The translations under genes and the position numbers were made by a program. Below the pieces are notes generated by a model, which was not told the origin of the DNA, did no database searches, and saw nothing but the letters and a program-made list of their open reading frames with translations. A DNA stretch of 64,000 nucleotides from Dermacentor variabilis. Taxonomy: Eukaryota > Arthropoda > Arachnida > Ixodida > Ixodidae. Within the stretch, counting starts at the first letter, position 1; each line of letters opens with the position of its first letter. Shown here one piece after another: positions 34,758 to 46,020 of the stretch. The DNA lies in the NCBI RefSeq assembly GCF_050947875.1, contig NW_027460291.1, forward strand, positions 26,433,868 through 26,497,867, in the 5' to 3' direction.

Positions 34758-36673
34758 AGGGAAGCTGAAACGGTTTTCAATTTCCATGAATTGCTGGATT
34801 TGGGAAGAACAAACCTATTAATTTACGGTTCTGAAATTGTTTTTGTTCGTTTTGTCAATATACTGGGCGGAAATCGCTGTCTAAATCCCCCCTCGCGGAC
34901 ACGCCTCCGTCGCTTCCCGGAGCGCCGGGTGAGGAGGCAGTCGGAGGAGAGAACCGCCAAGAGTGACGTCATTCCCGGGGACGGTGCTGCCGGACCGGCG
35001 TGCTGGCATGTGCTGGCATGCTTCTTTCCGTCCTGCGCTTTACTAAACGTCGCTAGGAGAGATCAGTCGCAGCTGACGTTTGTTTCCTTTACCGATTTTC
35101 GTGAACTGTGCTACCTTTCTGTGCTGCGTGAGTGCCTACAGCCAAGGGCGCCCAACATGCTCTCGTTCTGTGCAGTATTCGGCTGTGCGAACACAGGCGG
35201 GCGAGACGATGTGGTGTTTCACATGTTCCCGAAGGACAAGAAGCTTGCAGAGCAGTGGGTCCGTGCGGTGAGGAGAGATAATTTTGTGCCGACGAAATCA
35301 ACTGGGTTGTGCTCGGACCATTTCCGTAACAGTGACTATCATCGGAGCTTGACAACGATGCGGGCATTCGGTATTCCAATTAAATCGGCGCGACTGAAGC
35401 CCGGCGTTGTTCCATCTATATTCTCCCACAAGAGAAACACCTCGCCACATTGGAGAGCGGCCTTCGCGAAGAGGCGCTCAGTTCTGAATGAAAAAAAAAG
35501 AATTTACCCATAGAAACAATCCGGGTACTTATACGGCTGTTAAACGTTGTTTTAAATAAATTTGCTTTTCGTTATTTTTTAATTGCAGCCCGTCGCGGCA
35601 ACTTCACGTGCATACTCGCGCGAGCAAACGCCGCTGGCACGCTGAGAAGCATAGACGGAAACGCGGGGAGTAATAAATTTTGGTGGCCGGACTTCTTGCG
35701 TGGCTTCCACAGCGTTGCACCTGAGGTATGAAATGGAGTATAGGCTGCCTAGCGACATTCGACGTACGGTTGCAGTTACCGTAAGGTTACCATGTTTACC
35801 ATACGGCGGCGCTAAAACTGCATAATATCTGTATGTCAACACTAGCATGCAGCACGCATACCGATTCTTGATCGAGCCACAGTCGTAATGTCGCCGAACC
35901 ATAGTACGAATATTGCACACATAATCCCCCTGGCCCTCTCTGGATGTGTATGATAAGCAACTTCCATGACTGTACCTCGCAGCAGTATGTGCGCGCTTTG
36001 AAACGCGGCACTTATGTTCGCGATCGTGTATCAACACGCAAAAGCCACGGAACTTTAGACAAGAAGCGGCAAGGTGCTTGACATCGCGGAATTGCACCGG
36101 TGTTTACAATCTAATGAGAAGTTAATGCTTCGGCATTCTTCCAGCAGCAAGTTCCCAGTGATACTTTAGAGCGTTTTTTTCTCCCGTCATTGGAACGTGC
36201 AACTACATGAGAAAAACATACGTACCAGCTAAGATTTCTAACACGCGAGAAGGTTCACGCATCACTCTCGCTGTTGGCACACTCAACATCGTCGTTGCCG
36301 CCGTTACCGCCATCGTTTTCTGTATCGGCTGTCGGTTCGAACATGTACAGCGAAAATACAAGCTGTCCGAGATAGCGAGATCGTCCCATAATGCTTACAG
36401 CACAGCTGTGAAGCCAGAACAGAACAGCATGCTACGCTCTGAAACGGCGGCGCCGACCCCGTGAATGACGTCACAGCGGTCCCGACCAATCACGGGCAGC
36501 AACGGCGTTCGCACGATGCCCTGAGGCGCTGGTGCGCATTTTCTTGCAAAAAACAGCCGCTTGCGTTTGTTTCCGCTCTTTTTAAACGAGGTATTCCTGT
36601 TGAGTGGACACAAAACTGTACAATGCTGCAGGGAACTCATTTTTTTTTTTTCGAAAAGTGTTTCAGCTTCCCT
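34758..36673 (+). mobile_element. THAP-bearing TIR transposon, copy 1 (Kolobok-like)
   Basis: A 1,916-bp element with terminal inverted repeats starting AGGGAAGCTGAAAC (14 bp identical at both ends, then partly similar). It was inserted at TTAA in the coding sequence of the BEL/Pao element. It carries a short THAP-domain gene and a right-end region with a CRE and a CCAAT box (tgacgtcac near 36468, accaatcac near 36485). No transposase domain beyond THAP was recognised. TTAA targets with a THAP domain fit the Kolobok superfamily. Without a catalytic domain the assignment is an inference, and the copy is probably non-autonomous. Confidence 0.75.
35157..35513 (+). CDS. THAP-domain protein of transposon copy 1
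   Basis: 118 codons from ATG at 35157. A complete THAP zinc finger is visible: 'FCAVFGC' (first Cys pair), '[13 protein letters not shown]', 'W' of the core, 'LCSDHF' (C-x2-H) and 'GVVPSIF', the AVPTIF-like box. THAP fingers bind DNA in the nucleus; in P and Kolobok-type elements they recognise the transposon ends. The chain ends shortly after a basic tail. An AATAAA lies about 40 bases after the stop. A possible acceptor (tttttaattgcag, about 35588) could add a further exon. The longer upstream frame to 34791 is probably 5' untranslated, since similarity starts at this Met, as in copy 2. Confidence 0.8.
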   Translation: MLSFCAVFGCANTGGRDDVVFHMFPKDKKLAEQWVRAVRRDNFVPTKSTGLCSDHFRNSDYHRSLTTMRAFGIPIKSARLKPGVVPSIFSHKRNTSPHWRAAFAKRRSVLNEKKRIYP

Positions 36674-36677
36674 TTAG

Positions 36678-38560
36678 GTTTGTATGCGTTTTACCCTGTT
36701 CTCAACGAGAGCCTTCCATTTGCATGGCCTGAGTTTATATATCCCAGAAGAGCTATTAAATCCGATCAGCAATGTTTCGTAGGCTGTCGATATCTATTTC
36801 TGCACAGTGTGCATCAGGGGTTCTAACGTTATAGCTCCTGGCAGTTCTAATTCTGGAAAGTTATTCTTTTCAGTGGTGCCAATCTTGACTTTACCATCAC
36901 GCGTATTGTTACCACTTTTGATCCATTTGTGACTGTTCGATCATAAACTGCGGCTCCGTAGGCTACAGTACTGGCATCTGAAAAAAAAAACATGGAATGT
37001 AGTTTTGTTTAGCGGTCTTGTAGCCGGAATTACAAGTGGGATACGTTTCGTATTCACGCGATGAAGGTGCTCGCTTTATACTCCCACTCTGTTGCTTCTT
37101 TCCACTGGCAAAATGGTCCCAATTACATTTTTGCGCCTTAAATATTGGAAAATTATGTTCGCTTTTACTGTGCAGGGGAGGGGGGAGACAGAAAAGAGTA
37201 AAGATCGTAAATTAGAGCGGCCACCTTTAGGACATATATTTTTCTTGTCGACATGGATTTCACTAGCTGTTTAATATCAGAGGTGTCTAACACATACATG
37301 AGGTCTTCAGGAAACCACAGGACTCTTCGAATTTTCTTGGTTCTTGGAACTGTGAACTTAAAACCATCGTTGATATCCAACTGTCTTCTTCAGTGAGATA
37401 CTGAAGACATAAGGAGTTCCTTGTCCATTTACATAGATGCATTGCTGCTGCGTTGATTACGCTAGCTGCATTACTTGAAACCAACAAGGCTTTCTCCGTC
37501 AAGCCTGCTCGTTACACAAAGTCATCGACATAAAATTGATACTTCAATTGCATCGTCATTTGATCTTTGCCTTTCGTAGTCTCGCAGTGATGATGAACCA
37601 CGGCATTCAGAAATGCGCTTGATGCCGGCTCCATAAGACACACAATTCATGCTCCATACAACTTGTTCTGGCGTTTCTTCTCTATGTTTTGTGGGACACT
37701 CCTACTAAATGTAACGAAGTGAATTGCGGTCAACTACAGTGAGATGCACTTGCAGAAAAAACTTCTTAATGCCTGCTGTGACTACGATATTGTAGGTTCA
37801 TAAATTCAAGAGAAAGTGAATAACCTACGGATTCAAGTTTGGTCCCGCATTCAAAACCTCAATCAGTGACGGTTTGCCAGGGCTACTGCAAGTAGCTTCA
37901 AACACAATGCGTGTGTTTCTTTTTTGTCTTTAGTTGTTGATGATGTCCCTGTGCGGCAATAGTAGACATGCACGGTCTCTTGGTCTACAGGGTACTAACC
38001 CCCCCTAATCATTTTATTCATGCTCCCGTATTGCTTTGTTGTATCGAGCCGACAATTCTTCGTTGTTCAGGAGTCGTCATGTCAACTTCGTGAGTCGGCA
38101 CCTTGCTTCCCTTACATTGCTGTCTAATTCATCGGTTTAGTCTTTCCATGGGAAGGGAACTTCACACATCCTGTGAATTTCCCTAACGGTTCGTTTCAAT
38201 TATTGGAACACTGTGTCTTGGAGCATTGGTAAAACTTGTTTCAAGCAGTATGCCTATGTGATCTACTTTCCAGAATGCTTTCAGCTGTTTTGATATATGG
38301 TCTTTAAGCTACACTTCCGTTCAGCAACTTTCGTCACAGTGGTGGTATAAGTTTTTTTATATTTTCAAAAATTTTGACGGGATCCTGCAACCTCCATCCA
38401 AAGAATGCTACTGCGGTGGTCAATGTATTATTTAGTCTTCGTATTCTTCCTGTAGCAATATGCGAATAGTCAGACCCGGCTAGGACTTCTATGCTGTCAT
38501 TACTGCTGGTCATACAAGCGTAATCTGCGAGTTGAAGGCTTATGTCCATCTCTTGAAGCC
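36678..38560 (-). pseudogene. BEL/Pao pol: protease, RT and RNase H region
   Basis: Read from 38549 downwards. 'ISLQLADYACMTSSNDSIEV' and 'LAGSDYSHIATG' fit the protease domain end (I-D-x-L-I-G-x-D-x-x pattern), with 'VAFFGWRLQ' after it. The RT is badly decayed between 38.3 and 37.6 kb. It regains clear sequence at 'YQFYVDDFV' (about 37510-37540, catalytic YVDD) and 'LTEKALLVSSNAASVINAAA'. 'KFTVPRTKKIRRVLWFP' and 'LKVAALIYD' at 37165-37380 match the BEL/Pao connection region. RNase H-region pieces continue to the THAP insertion at 36677. Multiple stops and shifts; inactive. Confidence 0.75.
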
Positions 38561-39099
38561 TTGATTGAGTAAGTGAAAAGAATGTCCCGTTGCGAATCGT
38601 AAGGAATTCGAGCCCATCAACTCAAATCTGATTTCCATCACATCGGCTCTTGACAGAGATTTGCAGGTTGTAGTAACTTGGGACTGGTGGAAACTTTACC
38701 AAACGAAGACGATATCAGACTTTCTTCTTGAAATTTGCATAAATGTTTTCGTGCTGTGTCATGAGTGACGAGTGTGCGTTGACTTTTGCCATCCATGAGG
38801 CAACTGACTACCAAGCACTGATGGCAAGAACATTGAGCCCATGCTTTGGCCTCTTACAGCCACACGGACTTATAATTTTTTGGAAAGTGCGCTTGTGACT
38901 TGTATGTCTGTCACTGCTTTCTGCTCTGCATCACTCTCCTACGGTGCTGCGGGTAATTCGCAGAGAAACGGGAAATGCCTTCTTTGGCACAAGTCACAAC
39001 GCGAAAAGCTGGCGTTGCTACACTCCTTTGGCGGCGATGCTTCTTACGCCACTGAAAGGATTGTCCGCTTCGTTGAGGCTTTTATGTTTTCTCTTGTCG

Positions 39100-40097
39100 G
39101 GACATCTCTTTGTCACACTCAGTAAAAGGATGTTGGTCTCAGCCACAGAAAAGGCAAACTTCCCTCTGATGCACGTAGGCTGTAGTTGAGCACATTCCAT
39201 TTGCTTCATCCTGAATTCTTTCTGCTTACTGGAGCCATGATGAGCAATTTTAGAAGCTTATCTGTGCTCTGAACTTCCTACTTTAAAAGCTCGATACGCT
39301 CCGAAAAGGTGTTACTTGTGTTTAGGCTTCTGGATTTGTCTTGGCAACAGCGAAGCACTCTCCGCAGGTAAATATTTTCCCCGGCAACTTTTAACAAGGT
39401 GTTGTACGCTTCTTGGCATGTAAAAAGAGCCTCAAGGCTATGAATGTTCTTGACTACTTCGTCATAAAGAAGTTCCAAAGAAGTCATACCGTTGGCTGAA
39501 GCAACATGTTTGAACTGAAGCAGTAGACTGGTATGATCTTTCACGGCAACATTCTTTCCTCCAAAACTTTCTTTGAGCAGCTCTATAGGAATTTGATATT
39601 TTCTACCAGTCAGTGAAAGACCGGTTATGCTGCCGTTGGCCTTGCCGACGAAGTAGCTGTTCAGATAATGAAAAATTGTCAGCGTTGTACAGGTGCTAAT
39701 TATTGCGCTTATAGCACCCGTACTAATCCCAAGAGCAAACGAGTCTTAAACAGTTCCATCAAATTTGCCGATCTCCTATTTCGGAAGCTTGATGGAAGGT
39801 CGAGATCCGCTGTTTCGTTCATGGTTTACGCCTGCCCTCTTTAAGCCAAGCTCTTGAGTGTCTCGGACTTCCTTCAGCGCTTCGTCTGTGCGTCTGGCAA
39901 CTTTAGACTTCTTAAAAGATACAGCAACCTCATAGCTGTCAACGGTTTTCAGCTCCGATTCATATTACTCATCTTCTACAAGCTGTTCGATCGTGCTATA
40001 TAATTCTTGTAGGGCTGCCTCTTTCGTCGGAAAAACGTTGAAGTTGTCTTGAAGTTCACCTATTGTCATTGACGTTGATAACAGATTCATGACGTCC
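39100..40097 (-). pseudogene. BEL/Pao gag
   Basis: Gag reads from ATG at 40097 ('MDVMNLLSTS', then 'KEAALQELYSTIEQLVEDE' to a TAA at about 39965). It continues in a second open stretch at 39278-39544 ('SLEALFTCQEAYNTLLKV'), and near 39130-39180 a knuckle 'CLFCG...HPFTEC' includes an in-frame stop. It would form the capsid and bind RNA. Positions and order, gag then protease then RT on the reverse strand, agree with one element. Confidence 0.65.
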
Positions 40098-40139
40098 ATC
40101 ACTCCGGCCCGCAGTGCGCTCCGCTTTCATTTATTTCGA

Positions 40140-40530
40140 TGCATTCTTCGTTGGGCTCAAAGTGGGGTCGGCGGGGTGGGCACGTCGCACAGAGCGTAGA
40201 TCTAGTTGCTGCTCCCAGCTACTGGTAGTCACGGTCTAAATTGCCGAAGCTACATCGATCCTCGTAAGGACACCTTCGGAGGTCCCTTGTGGTCAGGTCA
40301 CCGTCTTGAGATGTCCGGTTTTCGGCACCCTTATTTTAGAAATGACCGAAATTGGAGGTCCGCCTAGACCATGCACAGTTTATTTGAACGAGGAAGAAGT
40401 GAAAAAAAAGTTGCCCGCCAATAGCCTTCAGAAGTTATCTTGTTTTTCTTCGTTTGGCTAAATCTCCAACTGCATTACTTCCACTGGTGAGAAAGTGTTA
40501 GATCGTTTGTTCAGGAATCCTAACTACAAA
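40140..40530 (-). repeat. Possible 5' LTR/leader of the BEL/Pao element
   Basis: Lies directly upstream of the gag ATG on the reverse strand, contains AATAAA-like sequence, and shares the gttggagattta block with 29.95-30.29 kb. Exact ends were not determined. Confidence 0.35.
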
Positions 40531-40619
40531 AGTTCTTTAATGGCCAGAGTGTGACCGCTTTGCTGTTTTGTAGACAACGACTTGACAGCCACAATGCTCA
40601 AAAGCTGCCGGTATTGCAG

Positions 40620-40758
40620 GTATGGATGGGCATCGGTCTTTCACTTGCAACGGTTGCCATTCTAATGACCATGTTCCAGAACAACTTCAAGGTAGTCGGC
40701 GCAACAGGAAAACTCTTGGAATACACATTTCTGCTCTTCGCAATGCTTTTAACCAAAG
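40620..40758 (+). CDS. Ionotropic receptor gene, exon c (M1 and pore loop)
   Basis: 46 codons plus one base. It begins 'VWMGIGLSLATVAILMTMF', membrane helix M1 with the V-W-x-x-I start common in this superfamily. A linker follows, then 'LLEYTFLLFAMLLTKG', matching the re-entrant pore helix and the turn Gly. Acceptor ggtattgcag, donor gtaagt (strong). Phase 0 start joins exon b as '...YAFDEQ' then 'VWMGI'. Phase 1 end leaves a single G that exon d completes to a Gly codon. An alternative acceptor at 40572-40573 keeps the frame open but starts in phase 2, which does not fit exon b. The exon lies only about 100 bases from the BEL/Pao edge. Confidence 0.85.
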
Positions 40759-41500
40759 GTAAGTGGACTAATACTGCAGATCTATCGCCCCGTTTTTTTA
40801 TTCAAGCTGGCATTTCGGACTCTGATGTATCGAGGATGAAGACTTGCTTACGCATTGAAGTATAGAATATAGTTTCATGAAAACGTGATATACGCTACAT
40901 TCCATAATTGTCCGTACGCTTAATGTTCACCCAAAACGGGCGTTCGGTGTCTTTTGTGAAGTCCAAACACAAAAAGAATACAGTAATTTTCCGCCCCTAT
41001 AATCCGAACCATTGACCAGGTGTTTAACTAATACATGCGCAAGGTACGCAAGCGCCTGGGTCATTTTCGACGTGCCTTCTGGCTTCTGCTTCTGTGTGTA
41101 ATGAAAATCATGGGACGCACGCTAATAATAAAGTGGGCGTCTCTGAGGCGCAACAACTCATGAAAGACGTAACGACAAACAAGACTGACGATCTATTACC
41201 CGTCGTGGAATGAATGCGTGAGATTTGTAGGAAGTGCTGCCGGCAGCAGCCTTGATCTCCCAAGAATGCGAAAAGCAGCCAGCGCCAAACTAATTTATCA
41301 AACGATGGAAAACGACTTGTTGGCTTCTTTATTGAAACAGGAAATCATTTATTCATCACCTCGCCGCAATTCCGCGTAGTAACGCTGTCGCTACAGCACA
41401 GATATCTCGCCGGTGAAGATCAGTGGCTATGACGTCGCTGGTACCATTAAGGCCTCGGCGGCAGTATTTGGATGGGATAGAAATAAGAAAAAAAAGAAAG
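40759..41500. other. Intron sequence, nothing recognised
   Basis: Starts with a consensus splice donor. No family motif seen. Confidence 0.45.
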
Positions 41501-41622
41501 AACACCATGTACTTGCAATTAGGTGCACGTTAAAGAGCCACAGATGGTGAAAATTCATCCTGAGTTCTCGCTTATGCGCGCCTCATATTCATATTGCGAT
41601 TTTCACCCGTAAAAACCCCTTA
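41501..41622 (+). mobile_element. tRNA-derived SINE, 3' fragment
   Basis: 'aggtgcacgttaaagagcca', 'gcgcctcatattcatattgc' and 'cccgtaaaaacccct' align in order with the SINE body at 14045-14250. The promoter half is missing. Confidence 0.55.
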
Positions 41623-41629
41623 GCACAAT

Positions 41630-43030
41630 TTAATGTCATAAATAAGCGAATATGATACATCATTACATACGCATCAGTTGCATGAGCAACATTGAGATAC
41701 CCGCCTATATAGCGTTGAATTTTTTTTTCATATATACCAAGCCGCACGGAAATTAACACGACGATTGAGCGATATCTACTGTGCACGTGGGACGGAAACA
41801 GCGCAAAGAAACATAACATTGGCGAGATGAGACAAACATGGAGCTGTGTTTGTCTTCTGTTGTCACAGTGGTGCTTGTTAGCGCTGTTTTCAAGTTAGGT
41901 AATGTACCCATCACCCCATTTCAACATGCTTCTGATATCTACCCCTTTACGGTCGTCGAAGTAATCGGTAGGGGGAGAATCAGTATTTAGGGATGAAGAT
42001 GCGAGGTGCCTAAATGTAAAGCAGGGAGAAAAACTAAATCACTTTAATGTTTTCACGTGTAGCTGTTTAGCTGTGTGAACTGTGCGCTTTGTTAATTGTC
42101 TGCCGATACTGTTTCCTCTTTTGCATAATTTCATTTCTCCTTTTTCTTACAAACGGTCTCGTTCTCATTCATTGCGCTCACACTTCCACTCAGGTACATA
42201 ACCTTCTCTTGTAAAACACTAAGCCAAAATAAAATAAGAATTATCTCAATAACATCAGAATTGCGGCCTTGATGGCGGGGTCCGCCCCTCTGTGCCCCAG
42301 CGTAGCAGCCCGATGCTCTGCCCGTGGGACAATATACGTCTACGTGGTGCGTCATTATAGCCGCCGCCTTACCGTTCGCTTCTTTGTCGAAGCTAGCGCT
42401 TTGAGACGCTTGTTGCGAACGGCACTTCACATAGCAAGATTTGCAAAAGTGAGAGTTTCCGTCACCGTACCCTCAACACCGCTAACGCGTTGAGATTCTG
42501 TGACATTGTACAGCGCTTGGGACTGAAAGGACGCACAGAAAGGACGCTCGGCACATAGAAAGGATGCTCATGGAATCGCGGGTTATGTAACACTGCTATA
42601 CAATTGAACAACCTTCTGTGGCAATGAAGGGAAAGCTATAGAGATGGAGCTTCCGCACGAGTTGTTGCGCCAAGTAGCCTTGCCTAGCTCGGCGGCGCTT
42701 GCGGTTTCTTTGGACAGATGCTGGGAGGCAATGAGCCGAGCTTCCACGTGCCGCGGCTTCGCACCTGCACAAATCAGGAACGGAATAGCATAGAGATAGA
42801 TCAAACTCAGAACGCAGCAGTGTATTTTCTTATATCTTAGAGTTTCAGAAAATTTGTTCTTCTGTTCTTTTCCACCGCTTAAACTAACGTTGACGAGAAC
42901 GTGGCACCATTTTCAGCAGCGCTCTTACTTGTGCACGCGATGCCTCGGTAGCTCTCTTTTCACTACAACATTATTCTGTCCGCGAGTATATAAACGCCCA
43001 TTGCAATACAAATGTTTTTTTTTGTAGACC
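41630..43030. other. Intron sequence, nothing recognised
   Basis: Non-coding in appearance. A GC-rich patch at 42270-42480 opens short frames without known domains. Confidence 0.4.
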
Positions 43031-43035
43031 AGCGT

Positions 43036-43285
43036 CAATTGTAGGCCATCCTTAAGAATCCACGATTCAGCTTTATGCTGCTTAATGTGTGCTACATAAA
43101 ATATATCCGAAAGCGTGACAGAAAGCCTATGAAACACACAAAAAGTGCCGTGTGACTAGTGGCGCGGCCACTTTTTCGTATTTTGGCGGCGCTTTTTTTT
43201 TTCAGCCTTCAAAAATATATTTTATGTAGCACGGATTCACTAACAGAAACTTGGATGGGGAATTTTTAAGGATGGCCGACAATTT
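43036..43285. repeat. MITE-like inverted-repeat element, about 250 bp
   Basis: Left arm 'aattgtaggccatccttaag ... gtgctacataaaatatat' (to about 43107) pairs with right arm 'atatattttatgtagcac ... ttaaggatggccgacaatt' (from about 43216). Arms of about 65 bp are imperfect; the unpaired centre has no coding capacity. Confidence 0.7.
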
Positions 43286-43387
43286 TCTGATTGGTTTGAA
43301 TGTTTCGGCAGTTGATAAATGGTAATAACTAATTACTCAATCAGGCTACCTGCTCCAAGCGAGGGTAAACAATATTACATTCAATAA

Positions 43388-43587
43388 GGAAAAATGAGAC
43401 AGCCAGCCGATCGTAGAAATTGCTACAAAGAAAACCCATACAGGTTCCTCGAAGCAGAGGCTTCGCAGTTGAAGAAAAATTCGTCCTTGTCCGGGACGAA
43501 TTTTTTTTCAACTGTTAGCTTCTCTTTCAAGGAACCCGTATGGTTTGGTAGCAATTGCTAAGATTGAGTGGATGTCTCATTTTCCTT
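43388..43587. repeat. MITE-like inverted-repeat element, about 200 bp
   Basis: The ends ggaaaaatgagac and gtctcattttcc are complementary. Pairing continues through 'tagaaattgctac', 'cccatacaggttcct' and 'cagttgaagaaaaattcgtc' to a short centre near 43488. It appears to be a deletion derivative of a longer tick-type repeat. Confidence 0.7.
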
Positions 43588-44604
43588 TATTTGATTACTT
43601 CTATCCACCTGCTGTTTTCCGCAGAATTATTACGTCCAACATTACCTTGGTTTGTGGAGCTACACGGCACTTGCATATTTTTGCGTTTGCAAACAAGTTA
43701 CATGGGACACCTGGTATAGTGCGCCTTAAACTCAAGCAAACTCATTTCGGCTACCACCCTGTTCAAGTTAACACAGCCCAAATTAAGGTGTCTCAAATGC
43801 GCATTGCAATAGCATTTTTTGCAAGCTATTTATTGCTAGATTATAAGGAGCTGGTGTTTGAATTAGGTTTCCTGAATATGCGCTACGAGACGGCTTGGTT
43901 ACTGCCCTGGATCTCTCCTGCGCAAGGAAACTGCAAAACCAAAAATAACACGATATCTGTATTATATTAAGAGCGCTGAAAGGAGAGCGCCGTGAACAGG
44001 AAGTATGACATGTTCAGGAAGATATACTCTAATAATAGGAAATCTGTCCCGTTAGGTCGGCAAGGTCACCAAATACCCTTTCGCAAACTCCCGTTGCCTC
44101 TTTGAATGTTTTGCAATATAGAAAAAAGCGTTCCCAACTTACTTGATCGGAATGCATCAGGGGTGATATAACGTAAAGCTATTCCATGCTGTTTTCATTA
44201 CAATTCTGTGATCAGTCTTTCACGATTGGTGAACACATTTTTGGACCCCACGCACTGCGCCTGTCTGTCTCTCGACGTTACGAAAAGCTTGAAAACTCCC
44301 CATCTCATATGACATGTAAACCCTGATTATGCACAATTAGACTGTACAAAAGAAAAATAATTATTTATGAATCGGCACTTTCTTGACATTAGCCCGCTGC
44401 CATTGATCAGAAGTTTTCGGGCTGCGCCCACTTTGCTTGCTTGTCACGCGACGTTCCAAAACCGCCAACACTCGCCGCGTCTAAGTGACGTGTACGCGTT
44501 AAACATGGATTAATATGCCGAACAAAAGTGAACCCTTTTTCGGAATAGCCGGCGGCTGGTCCCGCTTTCACAGGAATACAACATGGCTGCCCGTCGATCG
44601 CTCT
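43588..44604. other. Intron sequence, nothing recognised
   Basis: The open frame 43545-43970 starts inside the MITE and has no recognisable domain. Confidence 0.4.
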
Positions 44605-44850
44605 AAGAAAAAAAAAAAACTTATGGGTTTTTTACGTGCCAAAACCACTGTCTGATTACGAGGCGCACCGGAGTGGGCGACTCCGGAAATTTGGACCACC
44701 TGGGGTTCTTTAAAGTGCTCTTAAATCTAAGTACACGGGTCTTTACGCATTGCGCCCCCACTGAAATGTGGCCGCCGGATGGGATTCGATCCCACGACCT
44801 CGTTCTCAGCAGCCCAAAACAATATCCACTACGCAACGACGGCGCGTCGC
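44605..44850 (-). mobile_element. tRNA-derived SINE, nearly full copy
   Basis: Read on the reverse strand, a Pol III A-box-like tgcgtagtgga (near 44830) and a B box gggatcgaatccc (near 44785) are followed by the SINE body ('gtacttagatttaagagcac', 'ccccaggtggtccaaatttc' in part, 'gcctcgtaat', 'ttggcacgtaaaa') and an A-rich tail (44609-44620). The best preserved of three copies. Confidence 0.75.
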
Positions 44851-44859
44851 AGATCGCTC

Positions 44860-46020
44860 GGGCACTGGCTACTCGGAGCTGCCGGCGAGCGTGGATTTAT
44901 TTGCGTGTAATTTGTGCGGCAGTGTTGCGTTGTCGAGCCCTTTTGGGAAGTATACAACATCACTTGACCAACTATTATTCTCTGATGATCCGTTCTAACG
45001 GGATTATTATCCTTCCTTTGAACGACGCCGCGATTTTCGACCAGCCACCGCAAGCTAGGCCAGCGAAAGCGGACATATCGCAGACGCCGGCACCACCCTC
45101 CCCACCCGGTTATCTGCTTTCCCTGCGCTCGCTCGACACCACTGAACCCTTTCGACGTCTGCGTACTCCTCGCCTCTTTTCAGCCAATCAGATAAGAAAA
45201 CTGATTAACATAGGCAATGCCATTCGCCTTGAAAGCAAACAAAAATGACTTCCTGCAAACAATGAGAGTATTTGATTGGGCTCTTCAAACAATCTTACGG
45301 GTTACCGCCCAATTACGGCCTCGGTGTTTTTGTAAATTTCATGTAAGGAGATGGGGATAAAAGCAAATTGGAACAGTTTTACATTATAGGGCCCAGTATA
45401 AGCACGAAAATGTAACAGCTTAAAAAGAAAAAGTGTTTCGTATAATTTGCATTTCCTGGGCTTTCAACCGTCAAAAAAAAAAAGCCTTCAACGAAAATTC
45501 TTTTATGTAACAAGTATTCGGCGACTGATAGCTAGTTCGGGAATTTCACAGCGAATCTGTACATATAGCTACCCTGCGGCGGTGGTCGATGTCTGTTCGT
45601 CTACATGTCGCGTCGACACAAAAACATTTCCTATTCAAGTTTCTCGCGAATACTCTGCAGCCCTCAATATATTGCAGGCATGTTGTAAAACGTTTTTAAA
45701 ATTAGCCGCTAAGAAGACTTACATTACGCCGAGTTTCATCTACTTTTCTTAATCAGATAGTTCACAGTGAAGTATATATTGTCGAATTCCCGTCTGCTAA
45801 GCTACGGTATTTGCACACATCACTACTACATAAAATACTAAGAATAAATCCCTCCGCAGTCAAAAGATGGATTCGTTGTCTGTGCCCTTCAATAATATTA
45901 ATAATAATATACAATCAAAGAAATATATTTACCGTGCCCAGGAACAACTGTAAGGTCTGAGCGCTGGCGGAGCATACTTTGAAATCCAAAAACAAAAACA
46001 ATAAGACTGCAGGGGAATAC
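44860..46020. other. Intron sequence, nothing recognised
   Basis: No motif-bearing frame and no clear repeat boundaries. Confidence 0.4.

Noticed and set aside
35579..36097. 172-codon reverse-strand frame inside THAP element 1
   Set aside because: Not conserved in THAP element 2 and no known motif; cannot be supported as a transposase.
40574..40619. Earlier acceptor for receptor exon c
   Set aside because: It has a better pyrimidine tract, but it would start in phase 2 and not match the phase 0 end of exon b, whereas 40620 does.
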